Below the pieces are notes generated by a model. The model had not been told where the DNA came from and did no database searches. It saw nothing but the letters and a program-made list of their open reading frames with translations. A stretch of DNA of 18,062 nt from Planctomycetota bacterium (GTDB lineage: Bacteria; Planctomycetota; UBA1135; GCA-002686595), in assembly GCA_016712565.1 (NCBI GenBank), contig JADJQU010000002.1:1-18062 (forward strand). Direction: 5' to 3'. The translations under genes and the position numbers were made by a program. Shown piece by piece: positions 7,189 through 16,608 of the stretch. Each line of letters begins with the position of its first letter. The first letter of the stretch is position 1.

Positions 7189-8519
7189 ATGAGCCAGATT
7201 TCCACCAAGCCGCCCAGCGGGATGCGCGACTTCCTCGCGGCCGACGTGGCCCGCCGCCGCCACGTCGTCGGCGTGATCCAGGCCGTGTACGAGTCCTTCG
7301 GCTTCGTCCCGCTGGAGACTCCAACGATCGAGAATCTCTCGACCCTGCTGGGCAAGTACGGCCCCGAGGGCGACCAGTTGCTCTACCGGCTGCTGCACCG
7401 ACGCGAGCGGCTGGCGCGCGCCCTGCAGGGCGCGACGGTCGGCGAGGCGGACCTGTCCGACGAGGGCCTGCGCTACGACCTGACGGTGCCCCTCGCGCGG
7501 GTGGTGGCCAACTACAAGGACCTGCCGGCGTTCTACAAGCGCTACCAGATCCAGCCGGTGTGGCGGGCGGACAGGCCCGCCAAGGGCCGTTTTCGCGAGT
7601 TCTACCAGTGCGACGTGGACGTGACCGGCACGCGCTCGACCACCGCCGACGCGGAGGTGTGCGCGGCGGTGGGCACGGTCCTGAAGCGGCTCGGATTCCT
7701 GGATTGCACGATCCACGTCAACCACCGCGAGCTGTTGCGCGCCATGGTGCTGGAAAGCGGCATCGCGGCCCAGGACGAAGGCACGGCCCTGGTCGCCATC
7801 GACAAGCTCGACAAGATCGGCCGCGACGGCGTGCTCGTGGAGCTGGAGGCGCGCGGCATCGACGCGGGGCGCGCGACGGCGCTGATGGACGCCCTGCAGG
7901 CCGCGAAGTCGCCCGGTTTCCTGGAAGCTCGCGCGGCCCGCGGCGGCGATCCCGGTTCCCTGGGCGCGCGCGCCCTGCTCGAACTCCTGGCCCTGGCCCG
8001 CGAAACACCGGCCGGATCGATGCTCGCCTTCGCGCCCGAGCTCGCGCGGGCTTTCCCTACTACACGGGGCCGATCTTCGAGATCAGCGTGCCGGGGCTCG
8101 CCGGCTCCCTGGGCGGCGGCGGCCGCTACGACGGCCTGATCGGCATGTTCTCCAAGCAGGACGTGCCCGCGGTGGGCTTCTCCCTGGGGCTGGAGCGCAT
8201 CCTGCTGGTCATGGAGGAGCGCGCCATGTTCCCGGCCCTGCCGACCGGGCCCCAGATCCTCGTTTGCCGTTTTCCCGACGTCAGCGCCGCGGAGTCCCTG
8301 CGGACGGCCAGCGCCCTGCGCGAGCAAGGACTGCGGGTCGAGCTCTACCCCGAGGCCGACAAGCTCGGCAAGCAGTTGAGCTACGCGAGCACCGTCGGCG
8401 CGGGGCATGCGGTGGTGCTCGGTCGCAAGGAGCTGGATCAGGGCGTGGTGGCGCTGAAGATCCTGACGACGGGCGAGCAGCGGAGCCTGCCCCTCGCGCA
8501 GGTGTCGGCCGCCCTCTGA
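7189..8519 (+). CDS. hisS: Histidyl-tRNA synthetase (one frameshift)
   Basis: Class II aminoacyl-tRNA synthetase that charges tRNA-His with histidine in the cytoplasm. The start at 7189 gives MSQISTKPPSGMRDFLAADV. Motif 1 lies at YESFGFVPLETPTIE (about residues 36-50). Motif 2 lies at GRFREFYQCDVDVTG, with RYDLTVPLARVV before it. The histidine-binding segments are YYTGPIFEIS and GGGGRYDGLIG, and motif 3 is VGFSLGLERILLVMEE. The C-terminal anticodon-binding domain runs from about PQILVCRFPD to the stop at 8517-8519 and has typical length. Total length is about 443 residues. One base is missing near 8049, where ELAR in the first frame joins GFPYYTG in the second; because hisS is essential, this is probably a sequence error. 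The gene is divergent from the 168-residue gene and convergent with the kinase (28 bp between stops). Confidence 0.93.
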
Positions 8520-8547
8520 GCGGGCCGGCGCAACTCCCCGTCGCGCG

Positions 8548-10821
8548 TCAACGGGCGGCGCAGAGCGCCTCGATCTGCCCGGCGGAGCTCTGCAGACGGT
8601 CGGATCGCGCGCGGCCTGCCACGCGCTCGACCACGGGGGCCAGCCGCCGCAGGGCGGCCGAGGCGCGCAGGGCCGCGTCCCGCCAGCCCAGTTGGCCCAG
8701 TTGAATCGTGTAGCGGGCGAAATCCTCCGCGGCGAGGTGCAAGGATGCGATGTGTCCTCCCGGGCCGGGTCTCCCAGCACCACGGCTTCGGCCACGAGCA
8801 GCGCTTCGTCCGCGCTCCGTGCGGCCGCCTCGAGGTTTCCCGCCTCCGCCAAGAGGCTCGCGGTCACCCGCAGGGAGTCGGTCAGCCACGAGGCCAGGGC
8901 GCGGCGCGCGGGGTCCTGTTCGAAGGCGAGATGGGCGTAGCGGACGTTTTGTTCGGCATGCTCCACGGCCTCGACCAGCCTGCCCGCGCGGCGTTCGACC
9001 GCCGCCACGTAGTAGTGCGCGTGGGAGAGCCCGAAGGTGAGCTTCCAGTTGTCGGGCGCGAGAGCCCACAGGCGCCGGGCGTCCTCCAGGCGCTCGCGGT
9101 GCAGGCTCTCCTCCGTGAGCCGATCCCCGCGGTCCCCGCGGCGCTGGCCACGCGCGCCAGGCTCCAGCCGAGATCCTCGGCCACCTCGAGGTCCTCGGGT
9201 GCCCGCGCACCAGCCAGCGGTCGATTTCCAGGGCCCGGGCGAAGTGCCGATCGCGGCCGTCCAGGTCGCCCAGGTCCCGCAGCGCTTCCCCGAGCTTGGC
9301 TTCGAGCTGGGAGCGCCGTGACCAGAGCGGAAGATCGTCGGGGCGCTGGGTCAAGAGTTCGTCGGTCACTCGGCTGGCGGCCAGGATGCGGACGCGCTGC
9401 CTGGCGTAGTCGCCGCGGATCTGGTCCAGGGAGGCCAGCTCATAGAGGGTCTCCACCAGGGCCGCGCGCAGCGCGCGGTTCCCAGGATCGATCTCGAGCT
9501 GCAATTGAATGCGTCCCAGGACCGCCTCCAGGTCCGCGCGCTGGTCCTGGCCGAATCCCAACTGGTTCGAGAGGCTCAGGAACTTGCCGGCGAAGAAGTC
9601 GAGGGTCTCGCTGGTGCGTTCGCGCTGGATGCGCTCCGCGCGCAGACCGCGGACCGCCAGGGCGAGTCCGGCGCCCAGGGCCAGCAGGATCGACGCCATG
9701 CTGTAGGACAGTGCGCGGTGGCGCGCCACGAACTTGCGCGCCCGATAGGCGAGCGTCGGTGGACGGGCTCGAACGGTCCGTCCTCCCAGGAAATCCCGCA
9801 GATCCTGGGCCAGATCCGCGGCATCGCGGTAACGGCGGGAGCGGGACTTCTCCAGGCATTTGACCAGCACGGCATCCAGATCCCGCGGCAGGTCGGGCCG
9901 CAGGCGCGACAGGCGCAGGGGTTCGTCCTCGCAAATGGAGCGCACGGCCGCCATCACGTCGAGCTCGCGAAGGTCCAGCGGCGGGCGGCCGGCAAGCAGG
10001 TCGAACAGCAGGACGCCCAGGGAATACACGTCGGACCGCGCATCCACGCGGCCGTTGTCGCCGCGGGCCTGCTCGGGCGCCATGGCCGCGAGGCTGCCGA
10101 CCATCGCCCCCGTGCGCGTGCGTTCGATCTGCGTCTCGGCCGCGCCCCTCAAGAGGCGCGCCACGCCGAAGTCCAGCACGCGCACGCGGCCGGACTCGTC
10201 CACCATGATGTTCGAGCTCTTGAGGTCGCGGTGCACGATCCCGCGGGCGTGGGCGTGGGCCACGGCGTCGCAGACGTGCACCATCAATCCGACCACCTCG
10301 CGCGGAGTGGGGTGGACGCGCGCCACGTGGGTTTCGATCTCCACGCCCCGCACGAGCTCCATGGCGATCCAGGGCAGCGACTCGCGGCCTCCGGTCGTGA
10401 AGCCACTGGCGAGCACCTGGGCGATGCCCGGGTGCTGCAGGGCGGCCAGGATCTCGGCTTCGCGTTGGAAGCGGAGCAGGGCCTGTTCCCCGAGGGACTC
10501 CGCACGCAGCAGCTTGATCGCCACCTCGCGGCGAGGGGCTCCCTGCTCGGCGCGATAGACCACGCTGGAGGCACCCGAGGCGAGTCGATCGAGCAGCACG
10601 TACCCGGGCACGGTCACGCCCAGTTCCCGCGGGCGGGACTCGGCCGCGCCTTCCGCCCCTGGTCTCCCGGGCCCCCCGTGCCACGGGAGAGCAGCGACAG
10701 GAGCCTCTGGCGCAGTTCCGGCTGGCCGCCGCAGGCTCGTTCCACGAAGGCTCCGCGCTCCCCGGCGGGCGTGCGCGCGCCTCCCAGGAGCTGCCTCAGT
10801 CGTAGGGGAGTCGGTCTCCAC
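8548..10821 (-). CDS. Transmembrane Hanks-type Ser/Thr protein kinase with repeat-like C-terminal half
   Basis: The product is a membrane-bound eukaryotic-like protein kinase that phosphorylates Ser/Thr on unknown targets. A GTG at 10821 preceded by GGACCGGA is the likely start. A frame change just after it reveals the helical N-terminal module usual in planctomycete kinases (PAGERGAFVERACGGQPELR), and a second change near 10680 returns to the main frame. Kinase landmarks are the glycine loop LASGASSVVYRA, the lysine in REVAIKLLR, HRDLKSSNIMV (catalytic loop), DFGVARLL, APEQARG and DARSDVYSLGVLLFDLLAGR; all catalytic residues are present. A transmembrane helix follows (SMASILLALGAGLALAV, about residue 375). 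The C-terminal half is an alpha-helical, tetratricopeptide-like array. It continues through frame changes near 9200, 9135 and 8757 (DARRLWALAPDNWKLTFGL, then EQNVRYAHLAFEQD) to AAEDFARYTIQLGQLGWRDA and the stop. It is divergent from the secreted-protein gene. Confidence 0.9.
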   Translation of the reverse strand: METDSPTTEAAPGRRAHARRGARSLRGTSLRRPAGTAPEAPVAALPWHGGPGRPGAEGAAESRPRELGVTVPGYVLLDRLASGASSVVYRAEQGAPRREVAIKLLRAESLGEQALLRFQREAEILAALQHPGIAQVLASGFTTGGRESLPWIAMELVRGVEIETHVARVHPTPREVVGLMVHVCDAVAHAHARGIVHRDLKSSNIMVDESGRVRVLDFGVARLLRGAAETQIERTRTGAMVGSLAAMAPEQARGDNGRVDARSDVYSLGVLLFDLLAGRPPLDLRELDVMAAVRSICEDEPLRLSRLRPDLPRDLDAVLVKCLEKSRSRRYRDAADLAQDLRDFLGGRTVRARPPTLAYRARKFVARHRALSYSMASILLALGAGLALAVRGLRAERIQRERTSETLDFFAGKFLSLSNQLGFGQDQRADLEAVLGRIQLQLEIDPGNRALRAALVETLYELASLDQIRGDYARQRVRILAASRVTDELLTQRPDDLPLWSRRSQLEAKLGEALRDLGDLDGRDRHFARALEIDRWLVRGHPRTSRWPRISAGAWRAWPAPRGPRGSAHGGEPAPRAPGGRPAPVGSRARQLEAHLRALPRALLRGGGRTPRGQAGRGRGACRTKRPLRPSRLRTGPRAPRPGLVADRLPAGDREPLGGGGKPRGGRTERGRSAARGRSRGAGRPGPGGHIASLHLAAEDFARYTIQLGQLGWRDAALRASAALRRLAPVVERVAGRARSDRLQSSAGQIEALCAAR

Positions 10822-10981
10822 TCCGGTCCAGTATCACCCTCCGCGGCGTTGAGCCAGGCTCCCCGCCGTCCCCGGGCCCCTGACCGGTGGATGGGGAGGA
10901 GGGAGGGGGCGCGGGGCGCGCGGGTGTGCCAGATTTCCTGCCGCCTCACCCCTCCCCGGGGGTCGCCAGAAGCGCGATTGT
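10822..10981. promoter_or_regulatory. Divergent intergenic region, kinase / secreted protein
   Basis: A region of about 160 bp separates the kinase start from the secreted-protein frame and must hold both promoters if neither gene is read from further upstream. It is rich in G and C runs. I could not identify convincing -35/-10 boxes or an inverted repeat. Confidence 0.3.
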
Positions 10982-12088
10982 TTGGTGGGATTGGGGCTGG
11001 CCCGCAGGATTGGGTGCCCCCAACGAGCCCCCCTCGCGATCGCGATCCTGGCCGCCACGGCCGGGATCGGTTTCGGCCAGAGCTTCAACCTCGACATCGG
11101 ACCGACCACCTTCGGCCTCCCGTCACCGACCTACGGTGCGGCGTCGGGCCAGACCGGCACGTGGTTCAACGTGGACACACCGACGGCCCAATTCGGCGCG
11201 CTGCTCTCGGACATCAATGGCGCGCCCACCGGGGTCACCCTGACCGCGGTTCCGGCCGCGGTTCGGAGCTGCCGACTTCACCTTCGACAACGCGAACACC
11301 ACCGCCGACGACCAGGCGCTGCTGGACGATTTCTGCGACTCCTCGACCTCGACCTGGACGTTCACGGGCCTCGCCAACGGCGTCTACGACGTGTACGTGT
11401 ACGCCTGGGCCCCTGACAACCGCACCACGTTCTTCTCGGACGTCACGGTCATTGGTGGCGGGGCGGGCATGGTCCACTGCGGCGGCCAAGTTTGGGCGGG
11501 TGCGTTCAACAACCCCGGCCACTGCCATGAACGACACCGTCGTGGTGACCAACGGCACGCTGGTGGTCGACATGAAGAACCCGGTGCCGGTCACTCCGAC
11601 GAGCCTCAACGGCATCCAGTTGCGGGCCTCGAGCTGCGGCCTGGCGGTCACCTACTGCACGGCCAAGATCAACTCCCTGGGTTGCTCCCCGAGCATCGGT
11701 TCGACCGGCATCTCCAGCGCGACCGCAGGGTCGGGCTTCGTGATCACCGGCTCGAGCGTGATCAACAACAAGCCGGGCCTCTTGATCTACACCAACGGCG
11801 GGCCAGGCCGCGGTTCCGTTCTCGGGCGGCCTGCGTTGCATCGGCACCCCGGTGCGTCGCTCGATCCCGCTGAACTCGGGCGGCAATCCTCCGCCGAACG
11901 ACTGCTCGGGCGTCTACTCGATCGACATGAACGCCTTCGCGGTGGGATCCCTCGGCGGCACGCCGCAGCCCTTCCTGACCGTTTCGGGGACTGTGGTCAA
12001 CAGTCAGTTCTGGGGTCGTGACAACGGCTTCCCGGCCCCCAACAACGCGACCTTGACCGACGGCCTGGAATTCACGATCTGCCCGTAG
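10982..12088 (+). CDS. Secreted planctomycete-type protein with Cys-containing C-terminal domain (frameshifted)
   Basis: This is an exported protein of about 370 residues once frames are joined; its function is unknown. The signal peptide is APLAIAILAATAGIGFGQ followed by SFNLDIGPT. The true start is uncertain, because the frame opens with TTG at 10982 and no clear ribosome site was seen. The first 200 residues form a beta-rich domain (WTFTGLANGVYDVYVYAWAP, then TTFFSDVTVIGGG) like carbohydrate-binding or lectin-like sandwiches. The C-terminal domain of about 150 residues has six visible Cys and the landmarks TYCTAKINSLGC, SGFVITGSSV, GLLIYTNGG, LRCIGTPVRRS, PPNDCSGVYSIDMNAFA, SQFWGRDNGFPAPNN and a final TICP. 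From memory this arrangement recurs as the C-terminus of many unrelated secreted proteins in deep-branching planctomycetes. Indels near 11265, 11510 and 11810 split it. Confidence 0.7.
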
Positions 12089-12104
12089 GGCCACTGGCGG
12101 AGCC

Positions 12105-12170
12105 AGCCTCCGCTCCGAGCTCCTCTCCCCGGCGACGTCGTGCGCGGGGAGGGGGCTCGGGGTGGAGGCT
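12105..12170 (+). terminator. Long GC-rich hairpin after the secreted-protein gene
   Basis: AGCCTCCGCTCCGAG (from 12105) pairs with CTCGGGGTGGAGGCT (ending 12170), and CTCTCCCCG pairs with CGGGGAG inside, leaving a loop of about 12 nt. The stem has a few mismatches and no T-run follows. It begins 16 bp after the stop at 12088, so it probably ends or stabilises that transcript. Confidence 0.55.
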
Positions 12171-12206
12171 GACTCCCTGACCTGATCCTGCCCGGCAGTC
12201 CGCTGG

Positions 12207-12226
12207 AAAGCCCCCGTCGCGGGGGC
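12207..12226 (-). terminator. Probable terminator of metH
   Basis: On the minus strand GCCCCCG, a 3-nt loop and CGGGGGC form a perfect 7-bp stem followed by TTTCC, about 80 bp after the metH stop at 12304. The short T-run makes it a plausible but modest intrinsic terminator. Confidence 0.5.
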
Positions 12227-12303
12227 CGGCGTGGGAAGGCGCGCCAGAGAGCGCCAAGGAGCGCCGAAGCACGCTCGGCCGCAGCCGGGGGTTTTTCAAC
12301 GGG

Positions 12304-15300
12304 CTAGATCGAGAAGTACTTGGCGGCCGGGTGGTGGCACACCAAGGCGCTCGTGGATTGCTCCGGCACCAGCTGGAATTCGTCGGACAAGGTGATGCCG
12401 ATGCGCTGCGCGCCGAGCAGATCCAAGAGGATCTCCTGGTCCTCCAGATTGGGGCAGGCGGGATAGCCGGAAGGAGTAGCGAGCCTCGGTAGCCCTGCTT
12501 GAACAGGTCGCGCATGTCGCGGGCATCGTCGCCGGAGATGCCCAACTCGCCGCGGATTTGCTTGTGGATCAGCTCGGCCAGGCCCTCGGCCGCCTCCACC
12601 GACAGACCGTGCAGGTGCAGATAGTCCTGGTAGCGATCGGCGGCGAACCACTCGCGGGCCACGTCGCTGGAACGCTGCCCCACGGTGACCACCTGCAGGG
12701 CGACCACATCGGGCTCGCCGTCGCGACGGGCGCACTGGCGGCCGAGGGCGTGGAAGATCGGGCACGTGCTCGTCGATGAACCGCGTGGCGTCGGCGACGC
12801 TCTTGTGCTTGCGCCGATAGCCCCACTGGAACTGAAACAGCGTGATCCCGTTGATGTAGGGAAGACGCTCTGCAGCTGGATCTCCTCCACGAGTCGCGGG
12901 CCGAGGAACGGAGCCGCGGGCAAGCTGAAGCCCTCGAAGGACCGCGCGCGCTCGAAGGCCCGCTCGTAGATTTCGGGCGCGGGACGATCGCCTGCGGCGG
13001 CGGGGACGGCGCGGGCCACCTGCTGGGCGGTCCAGAGGGCGGCGCCGGCCGCCCCGACGGCCCCGACGGCCCCGACGGCAGCTGGGCCCTCGGGCGGGAG
13101 CGCGACGGCTGAGCTCTCCTCGATCGCCGCGGGATCCTCTTCGGCGTAGTACAGGGCCCCTGGTAGACGCGCCGCAGGTCGTCCTCCACGTACTTGCGCG
13201 TCAGCGCGGCGCCGCCCAGCACCACAGGCGTGGAGACGCCCCGGCGGTTCATCTCCTCCAGGTTCTCCTTCATGATCACGGTGCTCTTGACCAGCAGGCC
13301 GCTCATGCCGATCGCATCGGGCTGGTGCTCGCGGGACACGTCGAGGATGTGCTCGATCGGCTGCTTGATCCCCAGGTTGAAGCGACCGTGTAGCCGTTGT
13401 TGGTCAGGATGATGTCCACCAGGTTCTTGCCGATGTCGTGCACGTCGCCGCGCACGGTGGCGAGCAGAGCTTGCCGCGCGTGCTGCCTGCGAGCCGCTCC
13501 ATCTTGGGCTCCAGGTGGCGCACGGCCTTCATGGTCTCCGCGGACTTGCAGCACGAAGGGGCAGCTGCATCTCGCCGCGGCCGAACAACTCGCCCACGGT
13601 GGCCATGCCCGCCAAGAGGTCCACGTTGATGACGTCCAGGGCCGCTTTGTGGGCCAGGGCGAGTCCAGGTCGTCTCCAGGCCCTTGCGTTCGCCCTCCAC
13701 GATGCGCCAGCGCAGGCGCTCCCAGAGATCCTGGGAAAGGCGCGCTACTTCCTCGCCGAGACGCTGACGCCCTCGAAGAGCTGGAGGAAGGCCTGCAGCG
13801 GATCGTACCCCTCGCGTCGGCGATCGAAGATCAGGTCCTCGGCGCCAGCCGCGCGTCGTCGGGATGCGATGCAGCGGCGTGATGCGCCCGGCGTGCAGGA
13901 TCGCGGCCGTGAGCCCGGCCTCCTGGGCGTGGTGCAGGAAGACCGAGTTGAGCGCGTGGCGCGCGGCCGGCTTCAGGCCGAAGGAGATGTTCGAGACGCC
14001 CAGCAGCAGGCCCACCCCGGGCAGCTCCTGCTTGCACGCGGCGGACGCCCTCCAGCGTTTCGACCCCGAGCCGACTGGTCCTCGTCGTTGCCCGTGCAGA
14101 TCGTGAAGGTCGGACGTCGAACAGGAGGTCCTCAGGTGCGGGCCGTGGTCAGGCGCGAGATCGTGGATGCCGCGGCGCGCGATGCGCCTTCTCCTCGGCC
14201 GTCTTCCGCCCGGCTCGCGCTAGTCGATGGTCGGCTAGATCACCACCACGCCGAGCTCGCGCCGGCCAGCAGCCGGGACCTCTCCGCACGTTACCGCCAA
14301 TCTCAGGTTGATCAATTGACGATGCGGCCGACCGCGGGAAAGCTGGGCCAGACGCGACCGCGACCGGCGGCTCGGTCAGGTCGATCATCGAGGGCGCGGC
14401 GACGCCGTGTAGCGGCGCAGCGCGCTACCTCTCCTGTCGGCCTGCTCGTCGCCCGCCGACATCAAACCGCACGTCCGAGCGCGTAGCTGCCCTCGCGCAG
14501 GCACAAGTCGGGGGCTGCCGATCTCGACCGCGGCGTGCCTTCGGATGACGGCGCGGAAACGCGGTGCTCGCGGAACGCCGCTCAGGATACGTTGGCGTTC
14601 GAAGGCGCACGCCTGAACAGGACCGAGTTCTCTTTGCGGGAGTCGAGGCGCGGTAGAGGCTAGTGACCACGCTGGGGCGACTGGGCGAAACTACGCCGGC
14701 CACGCGACCACCATGGCGCGCACGACCGCCGACCCAGCTCCTCGTCTGTTACTGCCGCAGCATCCGCCGATAGCGCAGGGGCCGTCCTCCTCGACGAGCG
14801 CACGAGCCGGTCGCAACGTTCGTTGGGCGTCAGAAATAGTGGGTCCCGACCGTCCACCGCACCGGATGGGCAGGCCCGCGTTGAGGAACACCGCGATGGG
14901 CTCCCGCGAGGTCGGCACGGGAAGGAGGCTACGATATCCGCCGCCACCGCGCGCGGCCCGGTGGCGCAGTTGATCCGATGGGATCCGGTCTGGCGAGTAG
15001 CAGAGGGCGATGGCGACATTCGGTGCCCACGAGCATGGTGCCGGTCGCCATGGTGACGCTGACCAGGATCAAAGAATGCTCGACCAGCGACGCCTCTGCG
15101 CGCCTCAACACGGCGGGTAACGCCGGTTTACCAGGATCTGCCAAGTCTCCACAGACACGCCGTCTCGATGCCGCCTTCGATCAGGCGCCTGCCCGATAGG
15201 ACTGCAGGCGCTCTCCGTGATGGCGTGCTTTAGGGTGGCGAGGCGCGCAGTTCGGTATGGAGCCCAGCGCCAGGGGCCGTTCGGCCGTGGAGAACTTGTC

Positions 15301-15646
15301 CGGCCGCCGCGCGAACGACAGCATGCCGCGAAGTTCAGCTCGCGGGATTATTCAGCCGTGCCGAAACTCCGCCAGCGCGCTACCGAGGTTTGCGCTGAAG
15401 GTGTTGGTCTCGATCACGTCCGCGCCCGCTTCCTGAGATGCGACCCGACAGATGCCCCCGAGCGCGTCCGGCGGCGAGGAGATCGGCTCCGAAGGCGGTT
15501 CTCCAGACCGAGGAAATCCGTGGCCGGGTCCGAAATTCTGCCAGAGCCCGCCGCCGCGCACATGGCGCCGTCGAGGATCGCTGCGCGCTTTCAACGCTCG
15601 CTGGGTAGAACTCCGCCAGGGTGGGGAGAGGCGTCCGTAATGCCAC
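12304..15646 (-). CDS. metH: Cobalamin-dependent methionine synthase, many frameshifts
   Basis: Transfers a methyl group from 5-methyltetrahydrofolate to homocysteine through cob(I)alamin. All four modules are recognisable in order on the minus strand, but in several frames. The homocysteine domain shows AGADVIETNTFSA (about 15385-15420), LNAGLPIR and the zinc motif IGGCCGSN (14748-14771). The pterin domain shows MIDLTEPPV (about 14385), TFTICTGN (about 14095) and GVSNISFGLKPAARHALNSV (about 14000-13940). The cap and B12 domain shows EMKAV/HLEPKMERL-type text, DVHDIGKNLVDIILTNNGY with the cobalamin-ligating His (about 13445-13390), and GMSGLLVKSTVIMKENLEEM. The SAM activation domain shows GYRGSLL, then EFQLVPEQSTSALVCHHPAA KYFSI at the stop. 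The span of about 1110 codons fits a full-length enzyme. At least twelve indels are needed, and 14050-15350 is the worst part. The start near 15646 (GTG) is a guess, because the preceding gene ends here. Confidence 0.85.
13051..13077 (-). repeat. Three tandem copies of a 9-bp unit in metH
   Basis: GCCCCGACG is repeated three times without change. In the likely metH frame it encodes a Val-Gly-Ala repeat in the linker between the cobalamin and activation domains. The unit is a multiple of three, so copy changes would keep the frame. Confidence 0.8.
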
Positions 15647-16581
15647 GAAGTAAAGCTGCCGTCGCGATCGACGAAAGGTTCCGCAGCTGGAGATCCGCGC
15701 GGGCTTGAGACCAGGATTGAGACCGACCATTCCAGCGGACCGCGAGGCCGGCCTCGAGCGGTCCCAGGTGCAGGTGGCCGAGCTTCTCGCGCCCAGTCCT
15801 CCTGGTGGGCCAGGAGGGTCGATCCACCGAGCAACCAGCCCCGGGCACCGGGATAGGAGCAGCCTCCCGGAGGAGCGGCCAGGAGCTCGCCCGGGCGTGG
15901 TGCAGAGCCTGGCTCGCCCGACCCCGACGTCGTGGGAACTCTCCGGCAGGGGCAGGGGACACCGATCTCACCTTCCACAGCCGTGATGTTGCAGATGCCC
16001 CGCCCAGCCTTGGGCGCGGGCGGCATGGCTGCGCCAACATCTCGGGAGGAGTCACCGCGGTCACGGAGGTGGCCACCTCCGCGAGCATCAGGGTCAGGAG
16101 CCCGTCGCCGACGCCTTCAGGTCCGCGTGGCGAGCGCGAGAGCGAGGCAGCATCAGGAGACGGACCAGGCCACTCCAGGTGCGGCCCGGCAGCAGCTGCT
16201 CGCCGCCGCTCGCCGCCACGCGGTCGAAGTGCGCCGGGGTCCCCCCGCCGCCGCTCACAGGGATTTTCCAGGCCCGCCAAGTCCGCGGCGAACTGGAAGG
16301 CTGGCCCTCGTTAAATGTCGGCACCTCCTTTGGCCCATACCGGGCCCGACCGCAGGCTGTAGAACGTCCGCCGTCCTTCCTTGCGGTCATGGACCAGCCC
16401 GGCCTCCTTCAGCAGGTTCAGGTAGGTCAGAAACCACGTGCTGACCTGTGTTGAGGAGTTCCATCGGGTCCGAAGGCCCGAATGAGCTCCTCCTGGGAGA
16501 GCAGGTGCAGGGATCCTCAGGCGCGTATCGTCGGCCGGGGCTTTGAGCAGCGATCTGGAGGTGGTGAGCTGAACCTATCAT
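15640..16581 (-). CDS. ArsR-type regulator fused to SAM-dependent methyltransferase, upstream of metH (frameshifted)
   Basis: Read on the minus strand from ATG at 16581, the first part gives LLKAPADDTRLRI, then a helix-turn-helix scattered over frames (MELLNTGQ, TYLNLLKEAGLVHDRKEGR): the winged helix of ArsR regulators. It continues with HFDRVAASGGEQLLPGRTWS GLVRLLMLP, then GVGDGLLTLMLAEVATSVTA (motif I of class I methyltransferases), PPEMLAQ, NITAVEGEIG, SQALHHAR, LLREAA and WAREKLGHLHLG. This domain order is that of ArsR-methyltransferase fusions often found beside metH, metF or ahcY. The related regulator SahR, which senses S-adenosylhomocysteine, is known to control the SAM cycle in some Proteobacteria. 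Here a similar role is inferred from context, not shown. The end is uncertain (about 15640, FVALRT) and abuts metH, so the two genes are probably co-transcribed. At least five indels are present. Confidence 0.72.
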
Positions 16582-16590
16582 GGAATCCAG

Positions 16591-16608
16591 ATTGATTGAT
16601 GGATCCAT
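16591..16608. promoter_or_regulatory. Candidate operator upstream of the ArsR-methyltransferase gene
   Basis: The perfect 10-bp palindrome ATGGATCCAT (16599-16608) adjoins a tandem ATTG/ATTG run (16591-16598), only 10-27 bp upstream of the ATG at 16581. This is the most A/T-rich spot in the leader. Its position suits autoregulation by an ArsR-type dimer, but no family consensus was matched. Confidence 0.3.

Noticed and set aside
7189..8519. hisS as a genuine pseudogene
   Set aside because: Only one base appears missing, all motifs are intact, and the enzyme is essential, so a sequence error is far more likely.
9505..12021. Very long plus-strand open frame across the kinase region
   Set aside because: Up to the secreted-protein gene it is the antisense of the kinase, is His/Arg/Gln-rich and has no motifs; only its last part coincides with one frame of the secreted protein.
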